The notes below the pieces were generated by a model that did no database searches, was not told the DNA's origin, and saw only the letters and a program-made list of their open reading frames with translations. The position numbers and the translations under genes are program-made. Source: Sepioteuthis lessoniana (lineage: Eukaryota > Mollusca > Cephalopoda > Myopsida > Loliginidae). From it: 64,000 nt of DNA. Location of the stretch: NCBI GenBank assembly GCA_963585895.1, contig OY757904.1, positions 69,263,865 through 69,327,864 on the forward strand, written 5' to 3'. Shown here one piece after another: positions 1 to 11,589 of the stretch (its first letter is position 1; every line of letters starts with the position of its first letter).

Positions 1-640
1 TTTATCGAACACGACTCCTATTCTGAAAACTCTTAATCTGATCACTTTCTAGGCAAAAGCCGTCAATTCATATAAGAGTCACACTATCACAAAAGGGAGA
101 TTCAATACTTGGCACCAAACATTTGCGAGCAAACTGAAACTAAAATCCTTACAAGTTTATTCTCTGTATTACCACGTGTTACATCTTCCAAGAATTTTTC
201 TCGAGTGTAGAATGAAATCTGATTAGTGAAAACGATTGACTTTAATCATATTACCGGCTTTAATTCTTTTAACGTATTTCTCGCTTGAGTTTTGGCCTCG
301 AAGAACATTCCTCTGAGAATACAACTTCTTAATTCAAGTGATCTGAGTTTTTGTAACTACGCCTGTTATAAAAAAAAATCAAAACTTATTTCTATTTGGT
401 AACTACTGGGAACCTGCAACAGTGCAGGTACGAAAGGCAGAATAGGTTAAATAATTCTAACAATGTTTTCAAGAATGGGAATGACATCATAGATTGTAGA
501 TTGCCTCAGAAGAAATCTATTCTGAGGGATACAAATGTGATAATGAAATTGTTGCTAATAACATTTTCACACAATCTCCTTACTTAACAGACCGCCCTCT
601 GATAAAAGGTTTTCTGAAGCAACTATTTAATTTTTTCTGA
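1..640. other. Unannotated AT-rich sequence
   Basis: No repeat family, transposase remnant or convincing coding segment was recognised. A 63-codon open frame at 396-587 has no recognisable motif and is at the length expected by chance in this base composition. Confidence 0.5.
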
Positions 641-1050
641 TATTTTAAAAAAGGTTGGTTGGTAGCTTGCTTGTTGCTTGGATTTTATAGCATATCAAAC
701 TTTATTGGTTATTTAAAGCACAATCAATTTTTATACAAATAGTCAGTTCTATTTCAAACAATTCAGTTTAGCATGAGTACACAGTTTGTCAAAAACATTG
801 CTATTTCAAGCTATTCAATTTAGTCAAACAATTCTAATTAACACTAGTCAGTTTAGTATAAGTATGGATTTTCTTCACACATAGTTAAATGCCAAAACAG
901 TTCAATAGTAAACAATTCCTTTTAGCCTAAGCACAATTTTAAAGTTAAACACTGTTCTATTTCAAGCAGTTCAGTTTAGCATAAGAACACAGTTTAACTG
1001 TCAAAAATATTTCTCTATCAAGCTATTCAGGTTATTCAAATAGTTGAGTT
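641..1050 (-). repeat. Diverged short-period array attached to repeat R1
   Basis: A phrase like 'tatttcaaacaattcag' followed by 'tttagcat(a)agtacacag' recurs about five to six times at uneven spacing of roughly 60-100 bp, each time diverged. The same phrases occur at 40055-40310 and, more weakly, at 32100-32230. In all three places the array is followed immediately by a minus-strand R1 body, so array and R1 form one composite repeat. Family unknown. Confidence 0.5.
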
Positions 1051-1240
1051 GACATGGGCGCAATGGTAAGGGTACTCTGCATTCCCCAAAGCCCCAGCAT
1101 CACTGGAACCTCACCATTATATTGTTTAGTGTCGTATCTAGGATACTCGTTGGGGTGCGGGTCTTACCCCTCTGCAGAGATGCAGTTGGTGTATTCTACA
1201 GCCCTAGCCAACTGGGTAAGATATTTTAAGAAGTAGTAAT
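1030..1240 (-). repeat. Interspersed repeat R1, minus-strand copy
   Basis: Read on the minus strand this has the R1 landmarks: a 'ctctgcagaggggtaagacc' block, 'gatacgacactaaacaa', then 'ggtgaggttccagtgatgct'. The same order occurs in copies at 32.2, 35.7, 37.6 and 40.4 kb. No protein is supported; the 60-codon open frame at 1054-1236 lies inside the repeat. R1 has no tRNA-like head that I can see, so its class is left open. Confidence 0.5.
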
Positions 1241-2575
1241 GACACAGATGATTAGGTTTGAGCAATTGTTTTCTCTTTACTAAAACAACTTTAATACTTT
1301 GGAAAGAAGTATCATTGGTTTGAACCTGATCAATTTATCAGAAAAGTAATTTCAACGAATAAAATAACCTTTCGGTTTCTCAAAGATCCATGTAATGTGT
1401 AATTGGGAGAAAGACAATACATTTATTCCGGGACATTTTCAAACATAACACAGATTTAAAAGTCATGAATTTTAATTATTGTTCAATCTCATCTGTTCAA
1501 ACTTATTTTAGTCGTTTTATTTTAAAATTCAGTCGCCTAAACGTGACCCACCCGAAATAATCGAAATGTTTAGTTTTCAATGTTTTAAAATTTGTTTTCA
1601 GTTAAACTAATTAACTCCCGTTGTCTTTATCATATCATCCTTGGTTGTCGTCATTACAAGTTCAACAACCTTGCATGTTACATCAATGAAGAGTAGAAAG
1701 CAGATGACATTTGTTAACCTGGAATATGCTGATCATGATAACATGTCAGCCTCTATCTTCACACAAACCAAGAACACCCCCATCCCTTTAATTACTGACG
1801 ACGCCAAAGCGATTAATCTAACAAAGAAGAGTGAGCAATAAAAATAAATTGCTATAAAATAATCATTGCCGTTAGAAAATTCGTTTCTTTAATGTTCTTG
1901 TCAATGATTGTCAAAGGGTTTCTGCAGCAAATTTGGACATTTTAGTAAAGGCTCATTTTCTTAATCTTCACTGCCATTCTCCAAGGCAGTTGAACTAGGA
2001 ACGAATAAAACATGGCTCTTTGTTCAAAGCTTTCCTGAGAAGAAAACCATTTTTGTATTAATTTTTACAATATTAATTCATGGATTTTTCCGAAGGATAT
2101 TTAATTAAGAGTCCTTGTTATTTTCATTTTTTTTTTTTTGGTTTTACATTTTTAAAGTAATAAAAAATGTTTTCATTCGTTTTAAGTAGCAGAAAATCTT
2201 AAATAATTATCTTTAATTTCCATAATTTGGAATTTGAAACAGTATTGCTAACACTCACATCAATCTTTACGTTGCTTGGGCATTTTTTACACTGAGTAGA
2301 AAATTGACAAGAGTTTTTGAATATCTAAATGTGAATGTAAAATACTGTTCAGAAAGCCAATTTTATATGGTTTGAAAGAAAAGATGTAATTTCAACCTCC
2401 TTAATTAATCATATTTTTAAAATGGGATTTTTATGTTAAAATGATGTATGATATTTTTCTTGTTTTAACGGTAACTATTAAAAACAAGTAAAAAGAATAC
2501 TCTGAATAAATTTATATTCACGAATTAAAATGTTTGACTTTGAAATATGCCAATGAATAGGGTTATTTCTACATG
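1241..2575. other. Unannotated AT-rich sequence
   Basis: No repeat family or gene recognised. A 66-codon frame at 1641-1841 is the longest and carries no recognisable motif. Confidence 0.5.
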
Positions 2576-2577
<2 letters not shown>

Positions 2578-2638
<61 letters not shown>

Positions 2639-2639
2639 G

Positions 2640-2710
<71 letters not shown>

Positions 2711-2729
2711 TGTGTGTGTGTGTGTGTGT
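2578..2729. repeat. (TA)n-(TA)n-(TG)n compound microsatellite
   Basis: About 57 bp of TA, a short interruption, about 33 bp of TA, then about 55 bp of TG with one TATG interruption. The long frames here are translated microsatellite. Confidence 0.95.
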
Positions 2730-2826
2730 ATAAACAACTTATTCTGCTCCTAATTATAAGGTACTGCGTTTAACTGATCCTCTTATTATTAGCTATTGCG
2801 TTTAATTGATAAACAGATTTTTCTTT

Positions 2827-2828
<2 letters not shown>

Positions 2829-2887
<59 letters not shown>
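2829..2887. repeat. (TA)n microsatellite
   Basis: About 58 bp of uninterrupted TA, immediately left of a plus-strand R1 copy. Confidence 0.95.
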
Positions 2888-2889
<2 letters not shown>

Positions 2890-3130
2890 TATTACCCTCA
2901 GGTCCACTCTGATCCGAAGAGGTAATTCTAATGTCCATTTATAGGTGGCATAGATTTATGTATAACTCATTCAATATGATAGTGTGCAAAAAAAAAGGGG
3001 GGCTAAACAAACAACAATTCGAAAATATATACATGAATGTACAATTCTCTAACTTTGAGGCATAAAATAATCCTCTATATGTTTACAGGCTGTCAGAAAT
3101 AATCAATTAATCTTTTCTTAATAGAAATGG
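2888..3130 (+). repeat. Interspersed repeat R1, partial copy
   Basis: Carries the 3' half of R1: 'caggtccactctgatccg', 'gtacaattctctaac', 'aggcataaaataa' and an 'aatcaattaatc' end. Its left end runs straight into a (TA)n tract. Confidence 0.5.
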
Positions 3131-3689
3131 GCCAAATAGATAAAAAATTTAAACCGGTTCAGGGAAATGATCGTACTATTCTAAACGTTATAGCCAGGGA
3201 GATTTACAACAATAAAGAGAAATATTGGCACAAGAAATGACAACGTAAAGCAGATAACAATGTCTCCGTAATTTGCTTTTGTTTCTTGCATAATTAAATA
3301 GTGATAATCTAATGTATTACGCAAAATGGTTTTCTGAATTCTGATGTTCTTTTGTATCTACTCGACTTTTTTTATTGTACAATCAATCAACTGTCGAAAT
3401 AAGCGCAAACATCTCTTCGAAACAATTCAAAAGTGTAGAAAATGACTGACACATTAAATTACTAATCGAGCTGCGTAAATACACACAATTTTTGTTCTCT
3501 TTCTCGACGCTGATATAATAATTTTGACGGGATAATTACTGACGATAAGAATGGATATATTACAAAAATACAAATTGAAGGAAATTATCTATATAACATG
3601 TCTAGCCTTCAAAATTTCCAGTTAAATGAAATTTACAGAAGAAAGGTTCTATTCTGAGAAAAAAAAAATAAGCGTAAACCGCAGAAGCT

Positions 3690-4110
3690 TTCGGATATCG
3701 TCACAACGAAAAGCTGCCAAAAGCAGGTGGTTAGTTTAAATAACGTCTCTGAAAAAATCTGGACGAAGAAACAAATGGTCCTATCTATGAGTTAAATAAA
3801 ACTTCTGCTGTTCTTCTGAAAGAGGGTTTTTTGACATTAAATTACCTACGAAGGTAAATATGGCATTAAACAACTGAATAAATGGTTGATATTACAGCGA
3901 GACAATGCCCGTTGTCATGGTCTACATGAGATGCGTCAAACGTGCATACGTCGGGGTTTGAACGGGATAATTCTGCAGTGAATTTTCTACATCTATCATC
4001 TCTTAGACACATGCATAAGCCTTCGAAATATTTCATATGGTCTCAGCAGTTAAGAGATAAATATGATCAATTTTTCAATTCTATCAATTGTTCTTCCGTT
4101 TTCTCGTACT
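3690..4110 (+). pseudogene. Decayed mariner transposase fragment
   Basis: The + strand near 3893-3950 reads LQRDNARCHGLHEMRQT. This resembles the mariner segment around the second catalytic Asp (family form LxHDNARPH..). About 60 bp on, 'tatcatctcttagacacatg' reads YHLF-R-HM after allowing one lost base, matching the segment just after the third catalytic Asp. The intervening SPDL motif is missing or unrecognisable. No terminal repeats were found. It belongs to a different and older mariner lineage than the copies at 29-50 kb. The 79-codon frame at 3942-4181 overlaps it and is not a gene. Confidence 0.5.
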
Positions 4111-4369
4111 CCTTGTCGTTTTTTTTTGTTTTTGCTGGTTCTTGTGTACTCTTTGAAGTACTCCAAATATCATCAGTATAACTGTCACATTCATATCTAA
4201 CAATTTCTTTTTTATCCATGGCTAGGTTCAGATATTTTCCCTGTTTCTCGCGTTCCTTTTTAAACTTGTGAATTCCAAACGTTTAAACGTATCTTAATTC
4301 TTCTTTGTTACAAGTAATCCTGGTCGTGAGGCCGGTATTGAATTATTTGTTTTACGTTAATATCTAAAG

Positions 4370-6640
4370 GAATTATAATAATAATTATGATTATTTACAA
4401 TTTTTCGACTTTTTCATACCAGCGTTAACCGATGGTTTCTCACTGGAGTTTGGGTGAAAACAAGTCACCTCAAGTGTCAGGGACTTCTCAGTATTCTAGC
4501 TGATCTCAGTAATGCTGTTGTTTGGATTTTCTCCACTCGTCCTCTTATTTCCAAATGCTCCAGTTCTTGTACTAATCCTTTACTGACAGTACCAACAGTT
4601 CCAAGCACAAACGGTGTCACTGTAACTTTCATATTTCACTAGTTTTTTCATATTCCCAAGCAAGGTCCATGTATTTATCCTTCTTTTAACTGTCTTTCAG
4701 TTTTACTCGGTGGTCAGCCAGGACAGCAAAATCCACAATTCGGCAAGTTTTCTTTTTTTTTTTGGCGATTATTAAAAGGAGGTGCCCGTGTTTATCGTCG
4801 TAGGAAATGAACACAGCGACATGAGTTCAAATCCTGGACTAGACTGATTGCATTTCACATAGCACTAATACCCTTGGGAAAAGTATGAATCCAGTTATTC
4901 TCCCTCCAGCTATGAGTATATAGTAGGATAGACTGATTTCTTCAGCCTTAGTGAGGCAAGTAGTCTAGGAGAAGGAAAACTCTAAATTCAAACCTGTTAA
5001 ATTGACCTTGTGTCATATCCGGCCCGAGCGGAGGGGTTGATGAATAGGATTATTAAAAGGTCTGGTTGTCTGGCTGAGATTAGATCATACGCTTGTATCT
5101 CAAAATCCCAGATAAGTTTCTTCATCTCATACTCAACGAGAGATTTCTTGGTTGTGTATATACCATTTGCTCACATGGTCAAATTTCAATTTTGGGCTCA
5201 ATTGCCCGTGGACCACTTTGCCCACCCTGTCATGTCTCGTCATATACTTTTTCTGTGCTTATTTGCTTATTATGTGATTAACCGTGGCTTCATTTATGGC
5301 TTTATTGGGTCTTTTGTACATTTGGGACAGATATTGGGAACATATACTAAGTTTTTTTGCAGTCAGTCCAGGCCATAGCTCGATTTTTCCGTCTCGCTTT
5401 ACTCTCGTTGAGGATGTGGTGATCAATGTAGAGTAGATCTCCTGGGCTTCTGGATCCTTTGCAGCACCTTTTCCTTTCCCAGGGGAGAGTCCGTAGTTTA
5501 TCAAATAGTAATAACTATCTGCCCTAATTTGTGTCGTTAGTAGGTTTCACAAAATCGGTAGGCACGTTATGGATCTATATTTGTTTGGAGTAGATGTTTG
5601 AGGAAATCTTTCTGGATCAGGGTCGTCTTTACTTTTACTCATCTAATTGGGTATCTCAGTTTTTTGTATGCATTCATTAATTTCGGTAGCCAGCTTGTGG
5701 TGGATGGTGATGAAAACTTTTAAACCCAAATCCGTGTTTGCCATTTAGGCATGAGTTTTTCCAGTTTGCTATTTTAAGTGTTGTTTTGAATACATCGAAG
5801 TGTATTTCTATTGAAAGACCTTCTTCGAGCATTCATGACTCATTTTCCATGTTGTTTATCCATTCAGCTTTTTTGTTGTGTTCTTTCCGTTCCCATATTT
5901 TGCTCCCAAATCAGTTTTGCCTTTTTTTTCATCCGGTTGTTCGCATGTCTTCATTGATTCTCCATCTACTCGCTGCAAGAAATTTCCTTCGTTGTTTTGG
6001 AATTATCTGTATTGTTCGATCTTCCCTCGGTATCTTTTTCGTCTTCCTTCTTTCGTCAATACTTTCTGACTAGTCTCTTCAAGTGGGATTTTTCGTTCTA
6101 CTTGACGAGCGTTTTACACTTCCTCCAGATATATTTCCGTCTTCTCTTATCTGCAATTCCAACCTGATTTCCAATCCGGGTTTTGATTTTCTCTTTATTT
6201 TTGGTCTATAAAGAAATCCCGATTTTTCCCAGGCTAATTTTCCCCCCTGCATACAATTGTGTAATTCCATGATTTTGTTTGTTGGGATGTTTGTAAAAAG
6301 GCGTTAATTTTTTCCGGTTTCCAACTTGAACGTTTTCCAGTTTTGGTTCCTGAGAGAAGGCAATGTGGTTTCTTTCTCTGACATAATTTTTTTCATGTTC
6401 TCTACATTCATTTTTTCTCCTCGGTTTAGTGTTTGTATCGTTGTATTTGTGGTGTTTTATCATTATTATTTAGTGTTTGCTTTAAAATCGAAGTTTCTGT
6501 TTTTCCTGTATTTAGTGTCTCAGTTGCTCTATTAGTGGTCTGTTGATATGTTTCCCAATATATTTTTTGGTAGATTTCCTATATCTCAAGGTTACAAATC
6601 ATGCCTTTCTTTATTATTGCCCTAACCTGGTCCGCGAGTC
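4370..6640 (-). pseudogene. LINE-E copy 1: broken non-LTR retrotransposon
   Basis: Minus-strand remnant of a reverse-transcriptase ORF with many stops and frame changes, split by a SINE at 4780-5047. In coding order (right to left) it keeps: an N-terminal stretch with an ENMKKIMSE-like segment (about 6400); a linker with 'KSKPGLEIRLE' (about 6170); a DVFKTTLK segment (about 5770); a DLLYIDHHILNESK-like reverse-transcriptase start (about 5430); VNHIISK (about 5265); RHDRVGKVVHG; and the C-terminal DKYxxLxxExxKLW and ETIQTT-like segments (4450-4720). Much of the catalytic palm is deleted between about 5330 and 5270. An ATA-rich tract at 4375-4395 is probably the 3' tail. I recognise the family from copy-to-copy similarity within this window and typical cephalopod repeats, and do not assign a clade. 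Confidence 0.6.
4780..5047 (+). repeat. SINE-1 copy with 13-bp target-site duplication
   Basis: tRNA-derived SINE inserted into LINE-E copy 1. The target duplication GATTATTAAAAGG occurs at 4767-4779 and 5048-5060. The head has a short box A region (partly lost: 'cccgtgtttatcgtcgtagg') and a box B 'gagttcaaatcc'. The body has 'aatacccttgggaaa', 'ctccctccagctatg', 'ctaggagaaggaaaactc' and the tail 'ttgaccttgtgtcatatcc', ending near 'cggaggggttg'. The insertion is younger than the LINE remnant it interrupts. Confidence 0.85.
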
Positions 6641-6814
6641 TTTTTTTTGTGTGTGTGTGTTTTTTTAGATATATAAAAATCCTGTCCAAATATCCTAAAC
6701 CGAGTTTCTTCATTTAAATATCAGATACCATGCAGCGAAGATTTGTTCCTCATCCTACCCAGCCGGCTGGTATACATGTTTTTACTATAATTATTTTACA
6801 CCTTTAGAGTTTTT

Positions 6815-7985
6815 CACATCAGCGTTATTTGATGGTTTTGCATGGAGTTTGAGTGACAGCAAGTCTCATCAAGTCCCCAGTACTCTTCTCAGCATTCTGG
6901 CCAATTTCATCAATACTGTAGTTTGGATTGTCTCCACCCTTCCCGTTATTTTCAAATCGGCCAGTCCTTGTACCAATCCTTTGGTAACTTTACCAAGAGC
7001 ACAAATTACAATTAGTATAATCGTCACTTTCATGTTCCACAGTTTTTTCAATTCCCTAGTAAGTTCCAGGTACTTATCCCTCTTTTCGCATTTTAAAATT
7101 TTACACTATGGTCAGCTGGGACAATAAAGTCAACAATTCTGCAAGTTATCACTTTTTTTTATTATTATAAGGTTTGGTCATTTGGCCGAGATTTGGTGAT
7201 CCGTTTGTATCTCAAAATCCTATAGAAGTTAGTGCGTCTCATTCTCCCGTACAGATTCTGAGTTGTGCATATACTATTTGTTTGTATGGTCAAATTTGTA
7301 TTTCTTGTAAAATTTCTGGTGGATCCTCTTGCCCACCCAGCCGTGGCTAGTATTATACTCTTTCTATGCTAACTTTCTGCATTCGCTTATTATGTGGTTA
7401 ACCATTTCGTATTTATCACCACATAACCTATATCTGCTGTTTTTGTTTTTTGTTTTTTTTTGGTGGGGTGCGTTTCATATATCCTCGCTTTAATATGGTT
7501 AGTCCTTATCGCATTGTTTTGCGTTGCTATTAGAAGAGGTCCGGTTTCTCTCTCAAGATTTCCTTTTCCTAGCCACGTCAACGATTCTTAATATGAGATG
7601 TTGCTTGTTAGTCACTAAAAACGTATACATACAGTTGTTTTTTTTACCACTTTTGTTTTTTGGTCATTGTCTTTCCGCTGGTCCTCATGCCATTTGTATT
7701 GTTTCTGGTGGCTGTAATCAGTCTCCCTTCACTCTTTTCTATATAGCCTTTGAGTCATTGTATCTACGCGTGAACACTGTATTCAGTACTAGCAAGTAAT
7801 CTTCCTCTCTCTCTTCTTGACACATATAGTCTTTCAACGTCATCTCATGGATGCAATTCCTAGTGCTCGGCCATTAGTTTTCTTGTTCTCTGGTCCACTT
7901 GTTTAAATTCTTCTCTGGTCCACTTCAAGAAAGTCATGAGTATCTTACGAGGTGGACAGGCCACAAATGGAAAGGAAAGAAAAAC
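6815..7985 (-). pseudogene. LINE-E copy 2: 3' half of broken non-LTR ORF
   Basis: Minus-strand remnant with several frame changes. Coding order: a 'RNCIHEMTLKDYMC' segment (about 7840); 'KGNLERETGPLL' (about 7555); 'QNNAIRTNHIKARI' (about 7510); a zinc-knuckle-like R-Y-R-L-C-G-D ... VNHIISEC (about 7390-7440), in which the expected first Cys is Tyr; then 'LKKLWNMKVTIILIVI' (about 7040); and 'GRVETIQTTVLMKLARMLRR' (about 6930). The open frame at 6869-7051 is the last part. The upstream end abuts the (CTT)n tract that tails copy 3. Confidence 0.65.
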
Positions 7986-7986
7986 A

Positions 7987-8070
7987 TTCTTCTTCTTCTT
8001 CTTCTTCTTCTTCTTCTTCTTCTTCTTCTTCTTCTTCTTCTTCTTCTTCTTCTTCTTCTTCTTCTTCTTT
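7987..8070. repeat. (CTT)n tract, probable 3' tail of LINE-E copy 3
   Basis: About 28 CTT/GAA units. The poly-Ser/Leu/Lys frames here are artefacts. It sits flush with the 3' end of LINE-E copy 3, and the same arrangement recurs at 55034-55094. Confidence 0.9.
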
Positions 8071-8071
8071 A

Positions 8072-8440
8072 ATGTCAGCATTTTATTTTTTCAGACTAGT
8101 TTTTACTGATCTTTTTTTATTTACTGAAGTCATAAATAACTAGTCTCTTCAAGTCTCCAGGACTCTTCTCATTTTTCTGGCTGATCTCAATAATGCAGTA
8201 GTTCGGATGGTCTACGCTCGTCCTCTTATTTCCAAGTCGTACCAGTCCTTCGCTGACTGTACCAAGAGTGCCAATTACAATTGGTATAATCATCACTTTC
8301 ATGCACCACAGTTTTCCATTTCTCTAACAAGGTGCAGAGACTAATCCTTTTTTTTTTTTTTTTTTGGTTTCTTTCAATTTTTCTCTGTGTTCAGCCGGGA
8401 CGGCACAGTCATTTTTATTATTTTACTCTCTTCACGTTTT
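8072..8440 (-). pseudogene. LINE-E copy 3: C-terminal fragment
   Basis: The minus strand reads 'MKVMIIPIVIGTLGTVSEGL' (8302-8243), the same segment as 'MKVTIILIVI' in copy 2, then 'CIIEISQKN' and 'LKRLVIYD'. The part upstream of a T-rich run at 8349-8366 keeps only an 'AVPAEHR'-like segment. This is a short 5'-truncated copy. Confidence 0.6.
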
Positions 8441-10020
8441 TTAGACGAGTTTTAACTGATCTTTATTCATTTATTGGAGTCTGCGAGATAACAACTCTCT
8501 TCAGATTTCCTGGCCTCTTCTAAGTATAATAGTCGACTCCTTCAGAGCTATGTTCTGGATTATTTCCATTCTTCCTCTGATCTCCACTTCCTAAGTCCTC
8601 TTTTTTGTGGGCGAATCCAGAGACATCGACAGCATTCGATATCACCGTTAAATTTGTGTTGAACAAATATTTCTGCTTTCTCCCAAAATAGAGCCATTTG
8701 TCTATCTTTCTTTTATCTTCACTCTGTATTCATCATAAACGGTAAAATCTACTAAGTGAGAAGTTCTGATCTTCTTGTTAATGAATACTGGGTGCGGTCT
8801 TCAGTTCGATATTAGGTGATTTGCATCTCAGATGAAAAGAATATTTTATGCATCGAATTTTCAAGGACATGTTCTGATTTGAGCATATGCCATGAATCTG
8901 CATGGTCAAATTTAGTCTCTAGCTCAATTACCGGAAGATCATTATTCATACTCAGCTATGGCTAATATAGAAATGTTTTGGGGACAATTTCGCTTATTTA
9001 GAGATCAATTTTTTCACATCCATCATCACATAGAATATGATCGTTATTTTGTAGAGTATTTTTAATGTCTGCTTTAATATAATTAGTCCTTATTTTATTT
9101 TTTTGCCAGTGTCAAAATGATACAGATTCTCTGTTAATTGTTTCCTTTTTTTGCAATGTCCAAATCATCATGTGTGAGTTTTCCTTATTTTTCTGCAGTT
9201 TTATACCCTCTTCTTTTGTTCCTAATTTTCATTCTTAAGAATAGTGCATTTTTCAATCCAACATTCAATTTCTATGTCTTATCTGTTGTTCGAATATTTT
9301 TGTATAATTGTTTTTGGTTTCATTTTGGCTTTTTTATTTAATGGCCCTTCAACCTTCGTCGGTTATTTAATTCTAAAGGCATCTTTGTATAGGAACAGTA
9401 GTGATACTATTTAACTCCTAGCTAGAGGTTAAGGCAGTTCATAATATTTTCCGAGAACGAACGTAAAAATATGACTAGAGTTCGACATTTCTTAGTAAGA
9501 TGTCGCGCATTACTTGTTTACATAGGGACTTCCCTGTTTTTTTTTTCAATTTTATTTTTGGCAGGGATATCAATATCATCCTGAATGATGCATTCAAACA
9601 CATCAAGCGTTTTATGTTTTCTTCTGACTGTAAATTTGTGCATTTTTAGCATATAATTTAGTTACATCATTGCTGTAAAAACACATTAGTGGGAGAGTGA
9701 GACTCATCTGAAGATACCTTTTTAGATTTTTACCTGTTCTTGGGTTTTTCCTACTGCTCTTTGTTTCACTCTTCAGGTTTCATAGTTCTCAAGCTTAAGT
9801 TTACGATTTGTTCTCATATTTAAACATTTCATTCATTCTATAGACCGTATTTGCTAGATCATGTCATACATGTCTTTCTAGTCTATCCATATCGTTGCTG
9901 CATTTTCCGCTTGCCTTTATTTTCTTAAGAAAGCATTAGTCTCCATATAAAATGTTATTTTTTCTCTGGAGTTCATTTGTTCTTCTGTAATAATGAGTTT
10001 GTGTTCTTAATAAATCCTCG
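8440..10020 (-). pseudogene. LINE-E copy 4: highly diverged, split by an old SINE
   Basis: The 3' end (8440-8540) repeats the layout of copy 3, and 8680-8960 keeps 'KERTDKWLYF', 'DEYRVK' and a box resembling the 'HADSWHMLK' region. Around 9580 the minus strand reads RLDVFECIIQDDIDIPAKNK, comparable to DVFKTTLK in copy 1. This suggests the element continues past the SINE-2 relic at 9335-9535. Assignment right of 9200 is tentative. Confidence 0.4.
9335..9535 (-). repeat. SINE-2 relic
   Basis: The minus strand has diverged SINE-2 landmarks: a 'gagttcga' box B region, 'aatattttccgagaacgaa', 'gttaaatagtatcactactgttcc' and 'ggttatttaattc' homologues in order. No target duplication is discernible. 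Confidence 0.5.
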
Positions 10021-11010
10021 ACCACAAAACTGGTAAAGCATAAGAATTAGGATTAAGTCCATAACATGAAAAAAAAATACTATAAAAAATAGCGATTGAA
10101 CGGCTGTAGTCTTGGAATTTATAGCAAGTATTCAAAATATTGAGTTATCGACTTTGTAACGCACAGTAATTTGAATATAAAAGTCATAATATTGACATAC
10201 ATATGAAGGTCATTCATGTTTTTAAAGTAATTTATAATTTTTTTTCGGAATTCTCTCTCATAGATTTGAAATGTTTGGAACTGGTTTATTGCTGAAATAA
10301 TTTTAAGCACACAAAAAAATATTCGCTTAGAGATTATTCAAAATTAAATCAAATCATACAGACTGCCTATGGTCAATTATCACATATTTGAATATATAAA
10401 TTTTGCCATGTCAGATTTAGAGAAGAATTTATGATGCCTATAAAAGAGAATGTTTTAGTCAAAAATTTTACAAATGGGATTAACATTTGCTTTCCGGACG
10501 CAGTGATCAGTAAAGAAGTAAATGTGGACAATATTCTCTGATATTTCAGGAACAATTGCTATGGATTTCCTTGAAAGATATTGTCCTGTATAAACGTTGC
10601 TTCCTACTGCCAAGTAAGGCAATATTTACCTTTTATATAAAATTATTCTCCAATTAAAATTATATTCTCTCTCATGCAGGCTGGAACTTCAGCTTAACTA
10701 TGCAATTCATAATGATTTGAGACCGTGTTTATTTAGTAAATTAGCTTGTTCTGTTGAAATGTCTCTATCTATTTAGCCAATGCAAAAAGAAATAACTGAA
10801 TTAGTGAACATTTGCATAGTGCATTTTGATAAAAATTTCTGAATGCTTAGCGACTTAGTGTTTGTCAGCAAATAACCTCATCTTAAATTGAAACCAATAT
10901 AATATTTGGACAACATTTAAATATTCATATTAACTGATATTAAACAAAATGGATATGAAAAATCTACTACGTTGATTACCTTATTTTCGCATCCAGTTAA
11001 CATGATTGAG
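10021..11010. other. Unannotated AT-rich sequence
   Basis: Nothing recognised. Two 60-63-codon minus-strand frames (10119-10310, 10373-10555) have no motif and look like chance. Confidence 0.5.
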
Positions 11011-11350
11011 GATTCACTAAGTGTAGACCCTACTTAATGGTAAGACCCCGCCAAAATTGCTGGCTTATGACACAAAACTGAAAAGGATTATCAGGCTCTC
11101 GTTAAGGAGATCTGGGAAGTATGGTTAAACCTACATTGTCATTACACCCTTGTGTACTCTCACATAGAAAGGTAACGAAATTATAGTCCTATCTGTTGGT
11201 CAGTTAAATCTGTTTACAAATCATACGTATTTGATTGGATCTTGTAAAAAATTATTTTTTACAGACTATCGGAAAATGTAAATGTAAAGATTTAATGAAT
11301 CAGCCATAGATGGTTTGATATGCCATTAAAAGCAATTGATCTAATATCCA
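11010..11350 (+). repeat. Interspersed repeat R1
   Basis: Carries the R1 order 'ggtaagaccccgcc', 'ggcttatgacacaaaactg', 'ggagatctgggaagtatggt', a 'gtcctatctgttggtcag' segment and a 'atgccattaaaagcaattga' end. Confidence 0.55.
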
Positions 11351-11589
11351 TCCTGACTCTCTTTTAAGAGATAAACATTTATTATAAAGGGAATTTGAAA
11401 TGTAAAGATTAAAGTTAAATTTGAATTCTTGAACGTATTGATAGAAAAATGATAAAAAAAAAACGGTCCTATCAAAATCTACACTGATAATAATAAATAC
11501 ATTTTAATTCAAACTCTCTTTAGAGTCTTGTAAATAAGTTCTCATTTAATCGATGCAATTTGATAAATTGACTGATTGCTAGATCTGAG

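Noticed and set aside
641-1050. CRISPR-like repeat-spacer array
   Set aside because: Repeats are diverged, spacing is irregular, the DNA is animal and no cas genes are present.
2573-2773. Open frame of repeated Tyr-Ile and Cys-Val
   Set aside because: Translated TA/TG microsatellite. The same applies to frames at 7860-8143, 22416-22601, 25938-26173, 28619-28855, 28986-29258, 33397-33850, 38077-38262, 38697-38891, 43194-43515, 55026-55340 and 61356-61740.
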